Assembly: GCA_013416795.1 (NCBI GenBank)
Contig: RQSC01000032.1
Span: 616,068 to 644,035 of the forward strand
Origin: Prasinococcaceae sp. CCMP 1430
Lineage: Eukaryota > Prasinodermophyta > Palmophyllophyceae > Prasinococcales > Prasinococcaceae
Direction: 5' to 3'
DNA length: 27,968 bases
The notes under the pieces were generated by a model. It made no database searches, had not been told where the DNA came from, and worked only from the letters and a program-made list of their open reading frames with translations. Position numbers and translations under genes: made by a program. Shown piece after piece: positions 9,526 to 18,271 of the stretch (within the stretch, counting starts at the first letter, position 1; the number at the start of each line of letters is the position of its first letter).

Positions 9526-9769
9526 GTACGGCGGCGGCTACGGCTACGGCTACGGCATGCCCATCACGCCCTTCGGCTTTGGCTTCTCGCCGTTCGGCTT
9601 CGGCTTCGGCGGCGGCGGCCTCTTCCAGCTCTTTGTGCTGTTCGCGCTCTTCAACTTTGTGAGCTCGGTCGTGCAGGAGATCGGCGAGGGCATCGAGGAC
9701 AAGTTCGACAACGACGACGACGATCGCCGCGGCGGCAGCGGGAGCGGCGGCGGGGACTACTTCGACTGA
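9524..9769 (+). CDS. small Gly/Tyr/Phe-rich protein with one membrane helix and acidic tail
   Basis: An 81-residue product of unknown function. It begins with Gly/Tyr repeats ('MYGGGYGYGYGMP') and continues with alternating Gly/Phe ('FGFGFSPFGFGFGGGG'). A single hydrophobic helix ('LFQLFVLFALFNFVSSVV') follows, then an amphipathic segment ('QEIGEGIEDKFDN'), an Asp-rich run, a Gly/Ser linker and 'DYFD' at the C-terminus. Codons are regular and GC3-rich, and the hydrophobic/acidic layout is not expected by chance. An earlier in-frame ATG at 9463 would add about 20 residues but runs antisense to the Maf gene. A further upstream exon, for example a targeting peptide, cannot be excluded. Similar 'SPFGFGF...LFQLF' proteins occur in algae as far as I recall, but I cannot name a family. 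Confidence 0.6.
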   Translation: MYGGGYGYGYGMPITPFGFGFSPFGFGFGGGGLFQLFVLFALFNFVSSVVQEIGEGIEDKFDNDDDDRRGGSGSGGGDYFD

Positions 9770-10144
9770 GACCTCGGCGCGCATGTCACCGTCGGCGGGC
9801 TGCGCGCGCGCGCCGCGCCGCCGGATTTTCCTTTTTGATGAATGTAAGCTGCGTGTTGAGCGAACAGAGAGAGTGTTACAGCACAACGTTGGTGTGAGCG
9901 GCGTGCACGGCACGCCGCCCTCCTTTGGTACAAGCGAGCAAGCCCCGGCGGTCAGCCCGGCGGACGGATGGACGACGGAACAGGACAGAACGGAGCGGGG
10001 CGCGGCGGCTGAGCGCGACGCGCGCGCCCGGGTGGACCAGGCGCGGCGTCCGGGCCACCTCAGAAGTGGTGTTGGCCCTGCGACGCGAGCGACGTCCTGC
10101 GGTCGCGGAGGCGCCTGGAGTGCAACGGCGCCTGGCCGGTCGCG
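9770..10144. other. intergenic space between two converging genes
   Basis: This 375-bp stretch separates the end of the small membrane-protein gene (+) from the end of the coiled-coil gene (-). No gene, structured RNA or clear polyadenylation motif was recognised. Confidence 0.5.
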
Positions 10145-11827
10145 TCAGCGCGGGGCGCCTTTGTACGCGATGCTCAGCGCGCGCTGCGTCGCCTGAATCC
10201 GGCCGAGCACGCTTCTGGTGTCGCTCACGCGCTTGGCGATGGCCGCGAAGGAGGGCGCACCCTTCGCCACACCCGCGGCGACCGCGTCCGCCCCCGCCTG
10301 CGGCGCGCCGAGCCCTCGCCTGCGGCGGCTGCGCCCTCCGTTGCCGCACGCGCGCGCCGTGTTTCCGCTCATGGCCCTCATCACGGCCTCCTCCTCCTCG
10401 ACGTTGGCCAGCGCCGCCCGGACGCGCTCCGTGATGGTGGCGCCGTCGAGCCCCGAGCGCTCGCTGCTGTCGCGCGGCCCGCGCAACATCGCGGTGCCCA
10501 TGCGCCCCGGCGCGTGGTCGACCCGCTGCTGCAGTGCCTTGACCTGCTCCTTGAGCTTTGCGGTTTCCCCCTCCAGCCGGTCGATGGCGGCCTTCTGGCG
10601 CGCCTGGACGACGCTGCCCACCATGCGCTCGCGCCGGTTGTCGGCCTGTGCGCCCTCGAGGCGCTGGCGGTAGCCCTCGAGCTCCATCTTCAAAGAGTCA
10701 CGCTCGCGCACGTGCGCCTCGCGCGCGGCCTCGAGCTCGCGCGTGAGATCTTCCGCACACTTGGCGGCATCCTGGCGCTCTCGGCGGTGCACCTCCCCGA
10801 TCGACTGGGCGTTCTCCGACAGCGTGGCCGAGCGCGTGGACTCGCGCGTGAGCTCCTCGTTGCGGCTGCGCAGCTCGTCGCGCAGCGTGTTGGTGAGCGC
10901 TTCGAGCTGCTTGATGCGTTTTGCGTCGTCCGCGCTGGATTGCGGCTCGTCGTACAGCATGGAGAGCTTCTCCTGCGCGTACCGCTCGGCGTCGCGCAGC
11001 GTGTCGGCCTCCGTGCGCAGGCGCCCGACCTCTACCTGCGCGCGCGCCAGCTCCGAGCGCAGGTCGTCGACCACCTTCTGCCACCGCAGCGCCTCGCGCT
11101 CGACCGCCTCCTCGGCCATGCGCGCTTGCTCCTTTGCACTGGCGGTGGCGAGGTTGGCCACGCTGGTGGCGTACGCGCCCCGTTGTTTCTCGACGGCCTG
11201 CTCGTACGCGCTAGCAACCACCCCCACGCGCTCGCGAAGCCGCCGCTCAGTCGCGAGCTCCTCCTGGTCCGTCCAGCGCGCGTGCTCGAGGCGCACCTTG
11301 CCCTCAACGTGGCACATGTGGCTGCGCGCCGCCTCCAGCGCCTCGCGCACCTCCTCCACGGAGGACGCCAGCGCGGTCACCTGCAGCAGCTCAGACTGAT
11401 CGGTCTGCGTGCTCGCGGTCGCGAGGACGGACTCGGGCAGGTCGGCCGACACCCCCGGCGGCGGGCCCGCCCATCGCAGCAGCGCGCTCGGCGTGCTGCG
11501 GGCGTGTCGACGGCAGCGCCCATGGCCGTCCTCGCCCGCCCCGTCTGCCACACTCTCGGGCGAGAGCGCCTCAGCGTGCGCTCGCATCTCCGCCCTCTGC
11601 CGCGGCGTCGCGCCCCCGGCGATCTCAGGCCAGAACGGGGCGCCCGGGCCCGCGGCGGGCACCCCCCCGCCATCCTCTCGGCGCAGGCGCTCGAGCTCGG
11701 CCTCTAGGGCGGAGTTACAGACCACGTGCGCGAGGACTTCGCCGCGCACCTCGCCCCCGCCGCCGCCCTCGACCTCGTCGAGCAGGCGTCCCACCCGCTC
11801 GGGCGCCTTCTGCGCCGTCCCTGCCAT
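10145..11827 (-). CDS. long coiled-coil protein, family not recognised
   Basis: About 560 aa from the ATG at 11827. The in-frame ATG at 12073 would add an Arg-rich leader that looks non-coding. Residues about 205-470 are almost continuous heptad-type helix rich in Glu, Arg, Ala and Leu ('VEEVREALEAARSHMCHV', 'LRDELRSRNEELTRES', 'RLEGETAKLKEQVKALQQRV'), so a rod-like dimer is likely. The N-terminal 200 residues are mixed and Pro/Gly-rich. The C-terminus has an Arg-rich patch (GRSRRRRG) and a short helical tail ('SFAAIAKRVSDTRSVLGRI'). No motor, GTPase or membrane segment is visible. Cytoskeletal, centrosomal and ciliary scaffolds look like this, but the sequence does not say which. The single exon is open from start to stop. 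Confidence 0.68.
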   Translation of the reverse strand: MAGTAQKAPERVGRLLDEVEGGGGGEVRGEVLAHVVCNSALEAELERLRREDGGGVPAAGPGAPFWPEIAGGATPRQRAEMRAHAEALSPESVADGAGEDGHGRCRRHARSTPSALLRWAGPPPGVSADLPESVLATASTQTDQSELLQVTALASSVEEVREALEAARSHMCHVEGKVRLEHARWTDQEELATERRLRERVGVVASAYEQAVEKQRGAYATSVANLATASAKEQARMAEEAVEREALRWQKVVDDLRSELARAQVEVGRLRTEADTLRDAERYAQEKLSMLYDEPQSSADDAKRIKQLEALTNTLRDELRSRNEELTRESTRSATLSENAQSIGEVHRRERQDAAKCAEDLTRELEAAREAHVRERDSLKMELEGYRQRLEGAQADNRRERMVGSVVQARQKAAIDRLEGETAKLKEQVKALQQRVDHAPGRMGTAMLRGPRDSSERSGLDGATITERVRAALANVEEEEAVMRAMSGNTARACGNGGRSRRRRGLGAPQAGADAVAAGVAKGAPSFAAIAKRVSDTRSVLGRIQATQRALSIAYKGAPR

Positions 11828-12059
11828 CGAGCCGCCGCGGGCCCTTCGCAGCTGCGCCGACGCCTGCGGCGGCTGCAGGCGCGGCCTCGCCTCCCGCCTT
11901 CTCCTCCTCGACCTTCGGGTCGCGGCGGGTCGCGGCGCGTCGCATCGGCCGAGCGCGCCGCCGCGCCCCAAAAGCGGACCGCCGTGCCACTGTAATTGAT
12001 ATTGACGGGAGCGACCGTTACGATGGGCCCGATCGGACGCACGAGAATCGCCATCATCG

Positions 12060-12120
12060 CACCAATCAAGCAATCAAATTGAATCATTCGAATTGAATCA
12101 ATCAATCAGTCAATCAATTA
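12060..12120. repeat. AT-rich AATC/ATTG short-repeat stretch
   Basis: Repeated AATC and CAAT units ('caatcaatcagtcaatcaat') form the most AT-rich stretch of the window. CCAAT-like tetramers recur on both strands. It lies about 240 bp upstream of the coiled-coil gene start and 340 bp upstream of the LSM4 exon, so a promoter role is possible but unproven. Confidence 0.6.
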
Positions 12121-12137
12121 CAGTCTGTAATATGGCC

Positions 12138-12176
12138 TCCCTCTCTCTCTCAGAGTCTCTCTCTCTCTCTCTCTCG
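12138..12176 (+). repeat. CT dinucleotide microsatellite
   Basis: Two runs of CT repeats interrupted by CAGAGT. This pyrimidine tract is in the right orientation to sit in a 5' UTR or intron of a plus-strand gene. Confidence 0.8.
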
Positions 12177-12452
12177 CACGCGCGCGCGTGCCCCTCCGCC
12201 CCCCCGCCCCGCCCGCCCGCCCTGACAGCACCAGAGGCCCTCGCAGACCAGCTCCCAGCTGTAGTCCGACCCTAACAGGGCCGCCCTCGTGCGCGTCGGC
12301 GCGCCCGGCGTCGCGCGCGCTCCGCGGCGCGCAGCCTACCTCTCCTGCCGCCCAGGCGCTGACACGCTACCGCCGGCGACGCGACGCGCGCGTCGTCGCC
12401 GCGCACCCACCTCGCACCGCGCCCCCTCCCACCCGCGCCCTCGCCGCTGCAG

Positions 12453-12564
12453 CTTCCGCTCTCGCTCTTGCGCACCGCGCAGGGCCACCCCATGCTCATC
12501 GAGCTCAAGAGCGGCGAGACCTACAACGGCCACCTCGTCGCGTGCGACACGTGGATGAATCTGC
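12453..12564 (+). pseudogene. LSM4: isolated LSM4 exon (Sm1 motif only)
   Basis: After a good acceptor (CTGCAG ending at 12452) the frame reads '[14 protein letters not shown]', '[14 protein letters not shown]', '[10 protein letters not shown]'. This is an almost exact LSM4 N-terminus and Sm1 motif. LSM4 is part of the LSm2-8 ring on U6 snRNA and the LSm1-7 decay complex. Homology stops abruptly at 12564, where 'LREVICTS' is expected. The next bases are GCGGGCGCC repeats with no GT donor at the break. The Sm2 motif and the Gly/Arg tail are absent from the window. The initiator ATG exon was not found either. As it stands this is a fragment: a pseudogene remnant, a misjoin, or an exon whose partner has been lost. 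The fragment's identity is strong; its status is inferred. Confidence 0.72.
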
Positions 12565-12612
12565 ACCGCGGGCGCCGACGCCGGCGCCGGCGCCAAGAGG
12601 AAGAAAGGTCGC

Positions 12613-15600
12613 ATGTGGGGCAAGGCCGGGATGATGGCCAAGCTCGCCGCGCGCGCCAAGCTCACCGCCGAGGCGCAGCAGAGCTCGGCGCTGGAGCAGG
12701 TCCTCGACGTGGCGCGCGGCGCGGCGACGGACGAGTCGCTGGTGGGCGCCACGCGCGCCCACGCCTTCGAGGCCGCCATGGACGCGCGCATGGTCGAGTT
12801 TGAGCGGCGGCGCGACGCCCTCGAGGCGTCGATGCGCGAGCGGCACGCCGAGCAGTACCGCTCGCTGCGGCGCCACTTCGACGACGCGCAGGAGAATCTC
12901 GTGACGGCGTCGCCCGCCGTGGTGGCGCTGCGCCGGCGGCAGGCCGCGCTGGTCTCCCAGAAGAATTACTCGGAGGCCTTCGAGCATCTCAAGGCCATCA
13001 AACGCGCCGAGCGCGACGCTGCGGCGTCGCACAAGGCGGCCCACCAGCGCGAGAACGAATCGGCGCTGGAGAAGCTGCTGGAGCAGCAAAGGTGCGAGCG
13101 AGAGAACTTCGCCGCCAAGGTCAGCCAGGAGCACGAGAACCTCGCCGCATTCAGGAGGGAGAGGCTCGCGCAGCTGGCAGGGGCGGCGGGGGCGCAGGAC
13201 ACGCTGCAAGACATTGCGCGCTACCATGCGCGACAGCAGCAGATGCAGCACATGCAAGGCGGCGGGGCGATCGGGGCTGCGCAGGTGGAGAGCGGGCAGG
13301 AGCAAGGGCAGGGACAGGGACAGCAGCAGCAGCAAGGCGACGAGCATGTCGCTGAGCGGAGCCCGAGCGCGGGCGCGGGCGCGCATGCTGCCCCCGCGCC
13401 CGCCGTCTTCGGCTCAGTGGGGCAACCGTTTGGCCCGCCGTCCTCCGCGAGCGCGTCCGCGGTGTCGGCGATGCTTCGTGGGCAGCAGGCGGCTCGGGCG
13501 CCGGGTGGGCCCGTTGGGAATGCCCCGGCCATTTTGCCCGCGACTCACGCGTCCGCATCGCAGCTGCCCGCCGCTCCGCCGCTGTGGTCGTTCAGCCCCG
13601 CCGCTGGCGCGTCGGCGGCGCCGCCACCTCCACCCGGAGTCGTGTCTGGCGCGATGGCCAGCTGGGCGCGTGGCGAGGCGATGGCCCCCGGCCGATCCCG
13701 CGCTGCGCTGTCGCCTGCACCTCTGGGAGGCACGCGCTCCTTGCCCGCAGCGTGGCAGCCCGACGTGGCGCTGCAGCGCACGCGCGGCCCAGATGCTGCG
13801 CCCATGCAAGCCGTGGCTGGCGCCCTGACCACCGCCGCTCAGCTTCTCAGCGGCGGCGGCCCCGTCGCGCCCGGCCTGGCTGCCAGCGCGTTCATGGGGA
13901 TGGCAGGAGCGTCGAGCAACCTGCCGCGGCAGGGCATCGCGTCGGAGCCACCCATGCCCATCTTCTGGCGAAACGCCGAGGCGGCGGCCAAGGCGGCCCA
14001 CGCAGAAGGCAGCGGCGCGCCGCCCGAGCGGCACTACAAGCTGCGCTTTACGGGTCGTGCCTTCCACGAAGTCGACCACGCGTCTCTCACAGAGGGGCTG
14101 GTGGACACGTTTGGTGCTCTCTTCCGCATTCCGCGCGAAGGAGTGCGCGTTCGCCTCAGTGCGGGGTCCGTGCTTGCATCTGTGCGCCTCAGTGGCGTGC
14201 CCGGCGGCGTCGTCTTTGCGTGCGCGGACGTGCAGGCCGCGCTGGAGGGCTCAGCGGCGTCAGCCGTGGCGGAGCTCGCATCGCTCGGACTTCGGGTCGC
14301 GGAGGTGTACACCGCGCCAGCGCGCACACACCAGCCTGCTAGCGCGCACGCTGGCGCCGCAGATAGCGTGGATGGCGCCGCCGGCACCGCCGGTGGCGCG
14401 CACCTTGGCGGCGGCGCTGCCGCGTCCTCGCCGGATCTGCCCGCGACCACGCCTGCTGTTGCCGGCACTGCCTCGCAGGACGAGCCCGGCGGTGATACCG
14501 GGGGCGCTGGCGACCCCGGCGGCGCTGATGGTGAAGCCGCTCGCGTTGATTCGCCGAGTGCGGATGGGAACGATGCACAGGAAGACGCGCCGCCGGCTGA
14601 CGAGGACGACACTGAAGACGAAGATATTTGGGACGAGGATATGGTGCCCCTCTCCGCTCGGCAGTCGGGCGGAGGCAGCGAAAAGCAGCGGCTCGCTACT
14701 CTCGACCTGGCACGCGTTCAGGCGTTCGTGCAAAGGACAGAACCGAGCAAGGCCGCTCTCGCACGAAAGGAGGCTGCAAAGAAACGATTCGTCGGCGCGA
14801 TCGGCACTACCGCCAAGATGGCCGTCGCCGCGAGGGCATTCGGCGCGGCGAGGGCGGCGGGGAAGTCGAGGCTGGCCAACGAGGCTAGGGAGAGCGCGGG
14901 CACAACTCAGGCGGCGTCGCAGGATGGCAGGGCGGAGGCTCCGGACGCCTCGCGGCCGTCATCCCTTCGCGATAAGTTCAAGGCCCGCGCGAATGATGTG
15001 CGTCAGGGGGCGCGCGTGATGATGGCAATGCGCAGCGCGGTCAACGAGCGCAGCATGGTGGCAGTCGCGCCGAGTGAAACGAGTCCGGGCACCGCCGGAT
15101 CGGACTCGGCGTCGCGCACGAGCACGCCTGGCTCAGACGCGGCGTTGGTGGCCGCCGCCGAGGCGGAAGCGGCTCAGGCGCTCGCCGATGCAGCTGCCGC
15201 CGAGGCGGCTGCGGCGGAAGCCAAGGCGCAGGCAGCCGCGGCGAAGACGAAAGCGCTCGCGCTCGCTGGCGGCGGCTCGCCGCCCGCGTCGTCGACGGAA
15301 ATGGCGGTGGCAGACCGCGGCGCATCCGGCAAAGCGTGGGCTAGAGCGGCCACCAAGATCGGTGCGTTGTCCAAATTCAGCATGGCCGGCAAAATGGCAG
15401 AGCCCCAATCCGACAAGGTGGGAAAGACCAGTATGGATGACGTAGCGAAAGCCAAGGTCCTGGCCAACAAGGCCAAGGCCAAAGCGGCGGCGCTGGCGCC
15501 TTCGAAACCCTTCAGCACGTCCGACATCAGGGTGCTGTTTAGCTACGCGCGCCACAACAAGTACCATCAGCTCAAGGACCTCCTCGAGGCGGGCGCACCG

Positions 15601-15849
15601 GCAGATCCGCGTGACAAGTTCGGCAACACGCCGCTCATCATCGCGTGTCAGAACGGCAATGCGCGCGTGGCGAAGGTGCTCATGCGCCACGGCGCCGACA
15701 TGGACAAGGCAAACAAGCAGGGCAACACGGGCCTGCACTACTGCGTTGCGTACGGCTTCAACGCGCTGGGTGACCTCCTCATTGCCAAGGGCGCCAGCGA
15801 CAAGATCCTCAATAGCCTCGGGTACAATGCATACGAGGGCATCAAGTGA
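12613..15849 (+). CDS. coiled-coil / SEA-like / ankyrin-repeat protein
   Basis: 1078 aa in one exon, no named orthologue recognised. Residues about 50-200 are charged coiled coil ('[18 protein letters not shown]', '[18 protein letters not shown]'). Residues 205-245 are Gln/Gly-rich. A long Pro/Ala-rich disordered stretch follows. Residues about 474-570 form a compact alpha/beta unit ('[18 protein letters not shown]', '[20 protein letters not shown]') of the SEA/ferredoxin-like type that recurs in algal mosaic proteins. An acidic block lies at about 660-677 ([14 protein letters not shown]), then basic and Ala-rich helices. The C-terminus (about 965-1078) has three ankyrin repeats ('[20 protein letters not shown]', '[17 protein letters not shown]'). 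It is probably a scaffold. The frame is open back to 12559 and reads KRKKGR just before the chosen ATG, so the true start could lie upstream or in a missing exon; the LSM4 fragment ends right there. Confidence 0.78.
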   Translation: MWGKAGMMAKLAARAKLTAEAQQSSALEQVLDVARGAATDESLVGATRAHAFEAAMDARMVEFERRRDALEASMRERHAEQYRSLRRHFDDAQENLVTASPAVVALRRRQAALVSQKNYSEAFEHLKAIKRAERDAAASHKAAHQRENESALEKLLEQQRCERENFAAKVSQEHENLAAFRRERLAQLAGAAGAQDTLQDIARYHARQQQMQHMQGGGAIGAAQVESGQEQGQGQGQQQQQGDEHVAERSPSAGAGAHAAPAPAVFGSVGQPFGPPSSASASAVSAMLRGQQAARAPGGPVGNAPAILPATHASASQLPAAPPLWSFSPAAGASAAPPPPPGVVSGAMASWARGEAMAPGRSRAALSPAPLGGTRSLPAAWQPDVALQRTRGPDAAPMQAVAGALTTAAQLLSGGGPVAPGLAASAFMGMAGASSNLPRQGIASEPPMPIFWRNAEAAAKAAHAEGSGAPPERHYKLRFTGRAFHEVDHASLTEGLVDTFGALFRIPREGVRVRLSAGSVLASVRLSGVPGGVVFACADVQAALEGSAASAVAELASLGLRVAEVYTAPARTHQPASAHAGAADSVDGAAGTAGGAHLGGGAAASSPDLPATTPAVAGTASQDEPGGDTGGAGDPGGADGEAARVDSPSADGNDAQEDAPPADEDDTEDEDIWDEDMVPLSARQSGGGSEKQRLATLDLARVQAFVQRTEPSKAALARKEAAKKRFVGAIGTTAKMAVAARAFGAARAAGKSRLANEARESAGTTQAASQDGRAEAPDASRPSSLRDKFKARANDVRQGARVMMAMRSAVNERSMVAVAPSETSPGTAGSDSASRTSTPGSDAALVAAAEAEAAQALADAAAAEAAAAEAKAQAAAAKTKALALAGGGSPPASSTEMAVADRGASGKAWARAATKIGALSKFSMAGKMAEPQSDKVGKTSMDDVAKAKVLANKAKAKAAALAPSKPFSTSDIRVLFSYARHNKYHQLKDLLEAGAPADPRDKFGNTPLIIACQNGNARVAKVLMRHGADMDKANKQGNTGLHYCVAYGFNALGDLLIAKGASDKILNSLGYNAYEGIK

Positions 15850-15993
15850 GGCATTTGCCAATCCAGTAAACGACTCCTCACACGTTCTGCACGCGCACCG
15901 CGTGTCGCCGCGCCTCCTCGGCGACGGGCGGCGTCGAGCGCCACAGCGCCGGCGGTGTGCATTGCGCAGCCACGCGGCCGACGCCCCGCTGTG

Positions 15994-18186
15994 ATGGGCC
16001 TCGACAGTGCGCCGCCCGGGGAGGGCGGTCGTGGGCGCGGGGGCCGCGGGCGCGGAGGTGCCGCCGCCGACGGCATGGACTTTGACGTCGAGCGCGAGGC
16101 GTCGCTCGCCGCGGCCGAGGCGTTCGGCGGCGCGGTCGCCAGCGGCCACTGCGCGCTGGTGGGCCGGCCAAACGCCGGCAAGAGCTCGCTGCTCAACGCC
16201 GCCCTCGGGGCCAAGCTCTCAATCGTCACGCACAAGGCGCAGACGACGCGAAACTCGGTGCTCGGCATCTACGACGACGACGACGCGCAGGTCGTCTTCG
16301 TCGACACGCCGGGCGTGCTGCGCCGCGAGGCGGACCTTCTGGACTCGCGCATGAACAGCTACGTGTCGCGCGCTCTGCGCGACGCCGACGTCGCGGTGTG
16401 CATCGTCGACGCAGCCGACGCAGCCGGCGTCGACTTCCGCGACGCCGCCGGCATTCGGCGCCATCGCAACGACCGCGGCGGGCGCGGAGGGCGCGGGGGG
16501 CGCGGAGGCCGCGGAGGCCGCGGGCGCAGAGGCCGCGGGCGCGGGAGCCGAGCTGATGTTGCCTCCGCTGCGAATGTCACCGCTGCCTCGACCGTGACAC
16601 GCGCAGCCGCGACTGCAAGCCCTGCTCCGCCTGCCGTGCATGATTGGAGCGGTCTGCCCGCCTCCACTGATGACATCGTCGCCGCGCTCGCTGCGCTCGG
16701 CGATGCCGCAAGGGACGCGTCTGCGGCTCCTGTCGATCTCCCGGGCGTGCTGCAGCTTCCCGCGCCTGGTACCGTGCGCCCCCCTGGCACGCGCGCCGAG
16801 CTCATTCGGAGGGGCTTTCACACGGAAAAGGCAATCGCCGCGGCCAACGATGGCGAGCTGGCCGGCAGCGCAGATGCCCGCGCCAAAGCCGACGAGCACC
16901 AAAGCGGCCGTTCCGCGCGCGAGCCGCTGCGCGTGGTTCTCCGCGCTGCAGGCCACACCTTCCGCGCGCAGCAGGCTTCCCCTTCTGAGGGCCCGGCACG
17001 CCCAGTCCAGGAGGCGGTATATCGCGGGGCGCTCGCGTGGCTCGAGCAGCGCGGGCGCGCGCACCTGCGCGGCGATGAGCCGTGCGTACGCCTGCCGCCC
17101 CCGCAGCTACCGGCGTGGCCCGCGCCTGCTGCGGTCTCACCATGGGCCGGAGTCGGCAACGCGCAAATCCTGCTCCTGGACTGGGACGACGGTGTGTTGC
17201 GCGGTCTTCCTGCTGGTGGCAGCGTAGCCGCCGGCGGCGGCGATTCCGCACTGCGGTCGTGGCTCGCCGGGTTGCCGCCCGGCGCGCCAATCGCGCTCGA
17301 TGCCGAGTGGCGCTGGGACCACGCGCTGCGAACCCACCGGGGCGCCGCGCTGCTGCAACTCGCACCGCTCGACGAGCGGCTAGCACCACCGATCCTCATC
17401 CACATACGCCAGTGGACGTGCGAGGGAAGGCCACTCAGGCCGTTCCCGTCCGACCTGGTCGAAGCGCTGCTTGCGAGGCAGTGCGTCGTGTGGGGCGCCG
17501 GGAAGCCAGGGACGGGCGATAGGAAACACGTTGCGCGCACACTCGGCGTAGACGAAGACGCGGGGCGACGAGCCAGCGGCACCGACGACCTCACAAGGCA
17601 GCTCGCAGGTCTGACCACGGACGACAGTGCGGGTGCTCCATCTCGGGACCCCTTTGGCTGGCTCGAGGCGCAGGAACTCGTACACGTGCGATACCCAGCG
17701 CTCAAGGGGCCGCAGGGTGGGGGCACCGGCATCGGACTGGCGGCCGCCGCGCGCATGTTGTTGGGCGTGGACCCGCCGAAAGACGCCTCCATGCGCAAAC
17801 GCGACTGGTCAAAGCAGCTGGACGAGAGCGCCGCATACTACGCTGCGCTCGACGCGGTTCTCATTGGTGAGGATGGCATGCGGTGTGCGCCAGGGAGCGC
17901 GCCGCTCAGGCGCTCGCGCGCGCTCGCAGCGAGTGCCTATGAAAGCGGCTGCTGGCTAACCCGGCGCTCTCGCCTGCACCCGCGCTCTCGGAACCACCGT
18001 TGCAGGGCGCATCTTGAGCGCCATGCTCCGCGACAAGGAGCACGTGCCCCTCCGCGGAACGCCCTGGCCCGCGCAGGCGTGAGGCGGCGTAAATTCCCCG
18101 AAGCTCACGTGGACGGGTGGGTGCGCGCGCGGCAGCTCACCGGTGCGAACGCGGCGGCGGCGCAGCACGTGTACCATGTACAATAA
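15994..18186 (+). CDS. Era-type GTPase N-terminus fused to a DEDDy 3'-5' exonuclease
   Basis: One uninterrupted frame, up to 730 aa. Residues 57-64 are a P-loop (GRPNAGKS), followed by the Era signature '[20 protein letters not shown]' with the G2 Thr, and G3 'FVDTPG'. The Era fold then stops near residue 150 ('[16 protein letters not shown]'), before the NKxD guanine-specificity motif and the KH domain. An Arg/Gly-rich tract (about 159-190) follows, then a region of unknown fold. Next is a 3'-5' exonuclease of the WRN/RNase D class: Asp436-x-Glu438 ('[10 protein letters not shown]'), Asp509 in the ExoII position ('[12 protein letters not shown]'), and Tyr616...Asp620 ('YYAALDA'). All catalytic acids are present. 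The ATG at 15994 is the first in frame; a GTG at 15955 is an alternative. After 'LDAVLIG' the sequence turns Arg-rich. A GTGAGG donor-like site there (about 17868) and an AATAAA overlapping the stop suggest the true C-terminus is spliced or shorter. Confidence 0.7.
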   Translation: MGLDSAPPGEGGRGRGGRGRGGAAADGMDFDVEREASLAAAEAFGGAVASGHCALVGRPNAGKSSLLNAALGAKLSIVTHKAQTTRNSVLGIYDDDDAQVVFVDTPGVLRREADLLDSRMNSYVSRALRDADVAVCIVDAADAAGVDFRDAAGIRRHRNDRGGRGGRGGRGGRGGRGRRGRGRGSRADVASAANVTAASTVTRAAATASPAPPAVHDWSGLPASTDDIVAALAALGDAARDASAAPVDLPGVLQLPAPGTVRPPGTRAELIRRGFHTEKAIAAANDGELAGSADARAKADEHQSGRSAREPLRVVLRAAGHTFRAQQASPSEGPARPVQEAVYRGALAWLEQRGRAHLRGDEPCVRLPPPQLPAWPAPAAVSPWAGVGNAQILLLDWDDGVLRGLPAGGSVAAGGGDSALRSWLAGLPPGAPIALDAEWRWDHALRTHRGAALLQLAPLDERLAPPILIHIRQWTCEGRPLRPFPSDLVEALLARQCVVWGAGKPGTGDRKHVARTLGVDEDAGRRASGTDDLTRQLAGLTTDDSAGAPSRDPFGWLEAQELVHVRYPALKGPQGGGTGIGLAAAARMLLGVDPPKDASMRKRDWSKQLDESAAYYAALDAVLIGEDGMRCAPGSAPLRRSRALAASAYESGCWLTRRSRLHPRSRNHRCRAHLERHAPRQGARAPPRNALARAGVRRRKFPEAHVDGWVRARQLTGANAAAAQHVYHVQ

Positions 18187-18187
18187 A
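18182..18187 (+). terminator. AATAAA polyadenylation-like signal
   Basis: A perfect AATAAA overlaps the TAA stop (18184-18186) of the Era-exonuclease frame and lies about 85 bp before the end of the converging DUF4281 gene. Because this signal normally lies in a 3' UTR, it suggests that the real coding end is upstream of 18186. Confidence 0.4.
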
Positions 18188-18271
18188 GTGTCATATGTGT
18201 ACGTGAGAAGGCGCCGCCCTCGCACCCGCGCAGCGTCTGGCGGCTGCTCGCTGCACCGCGGCGCCCCGCGC

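Larger units (their letters stand above)
11828..12452. other. gene-poor region upstream of the coiled-coil gene and the LSM4 exon
   Basis: About 625 bp with no supported coding sequence. It should hold the coiled-coil gene promoter and, if the LSM4 exon belongs to a gene here, its first exon. No ATG followed directly by a GT donor was found, although LSM4 genes often split right after the start codon. It includes an AATC-rich stretch and a CT repeat, listed separately. Confidence 0.55.

Noticed and set aside
10514-11707. Plus-strand 397-codon ORF opposite the coiled-coil gene
   Set aside because: It is the mirror of a heptad-rich coding region; the minus strand shows clear coiled-coil periodicity and the better reading.
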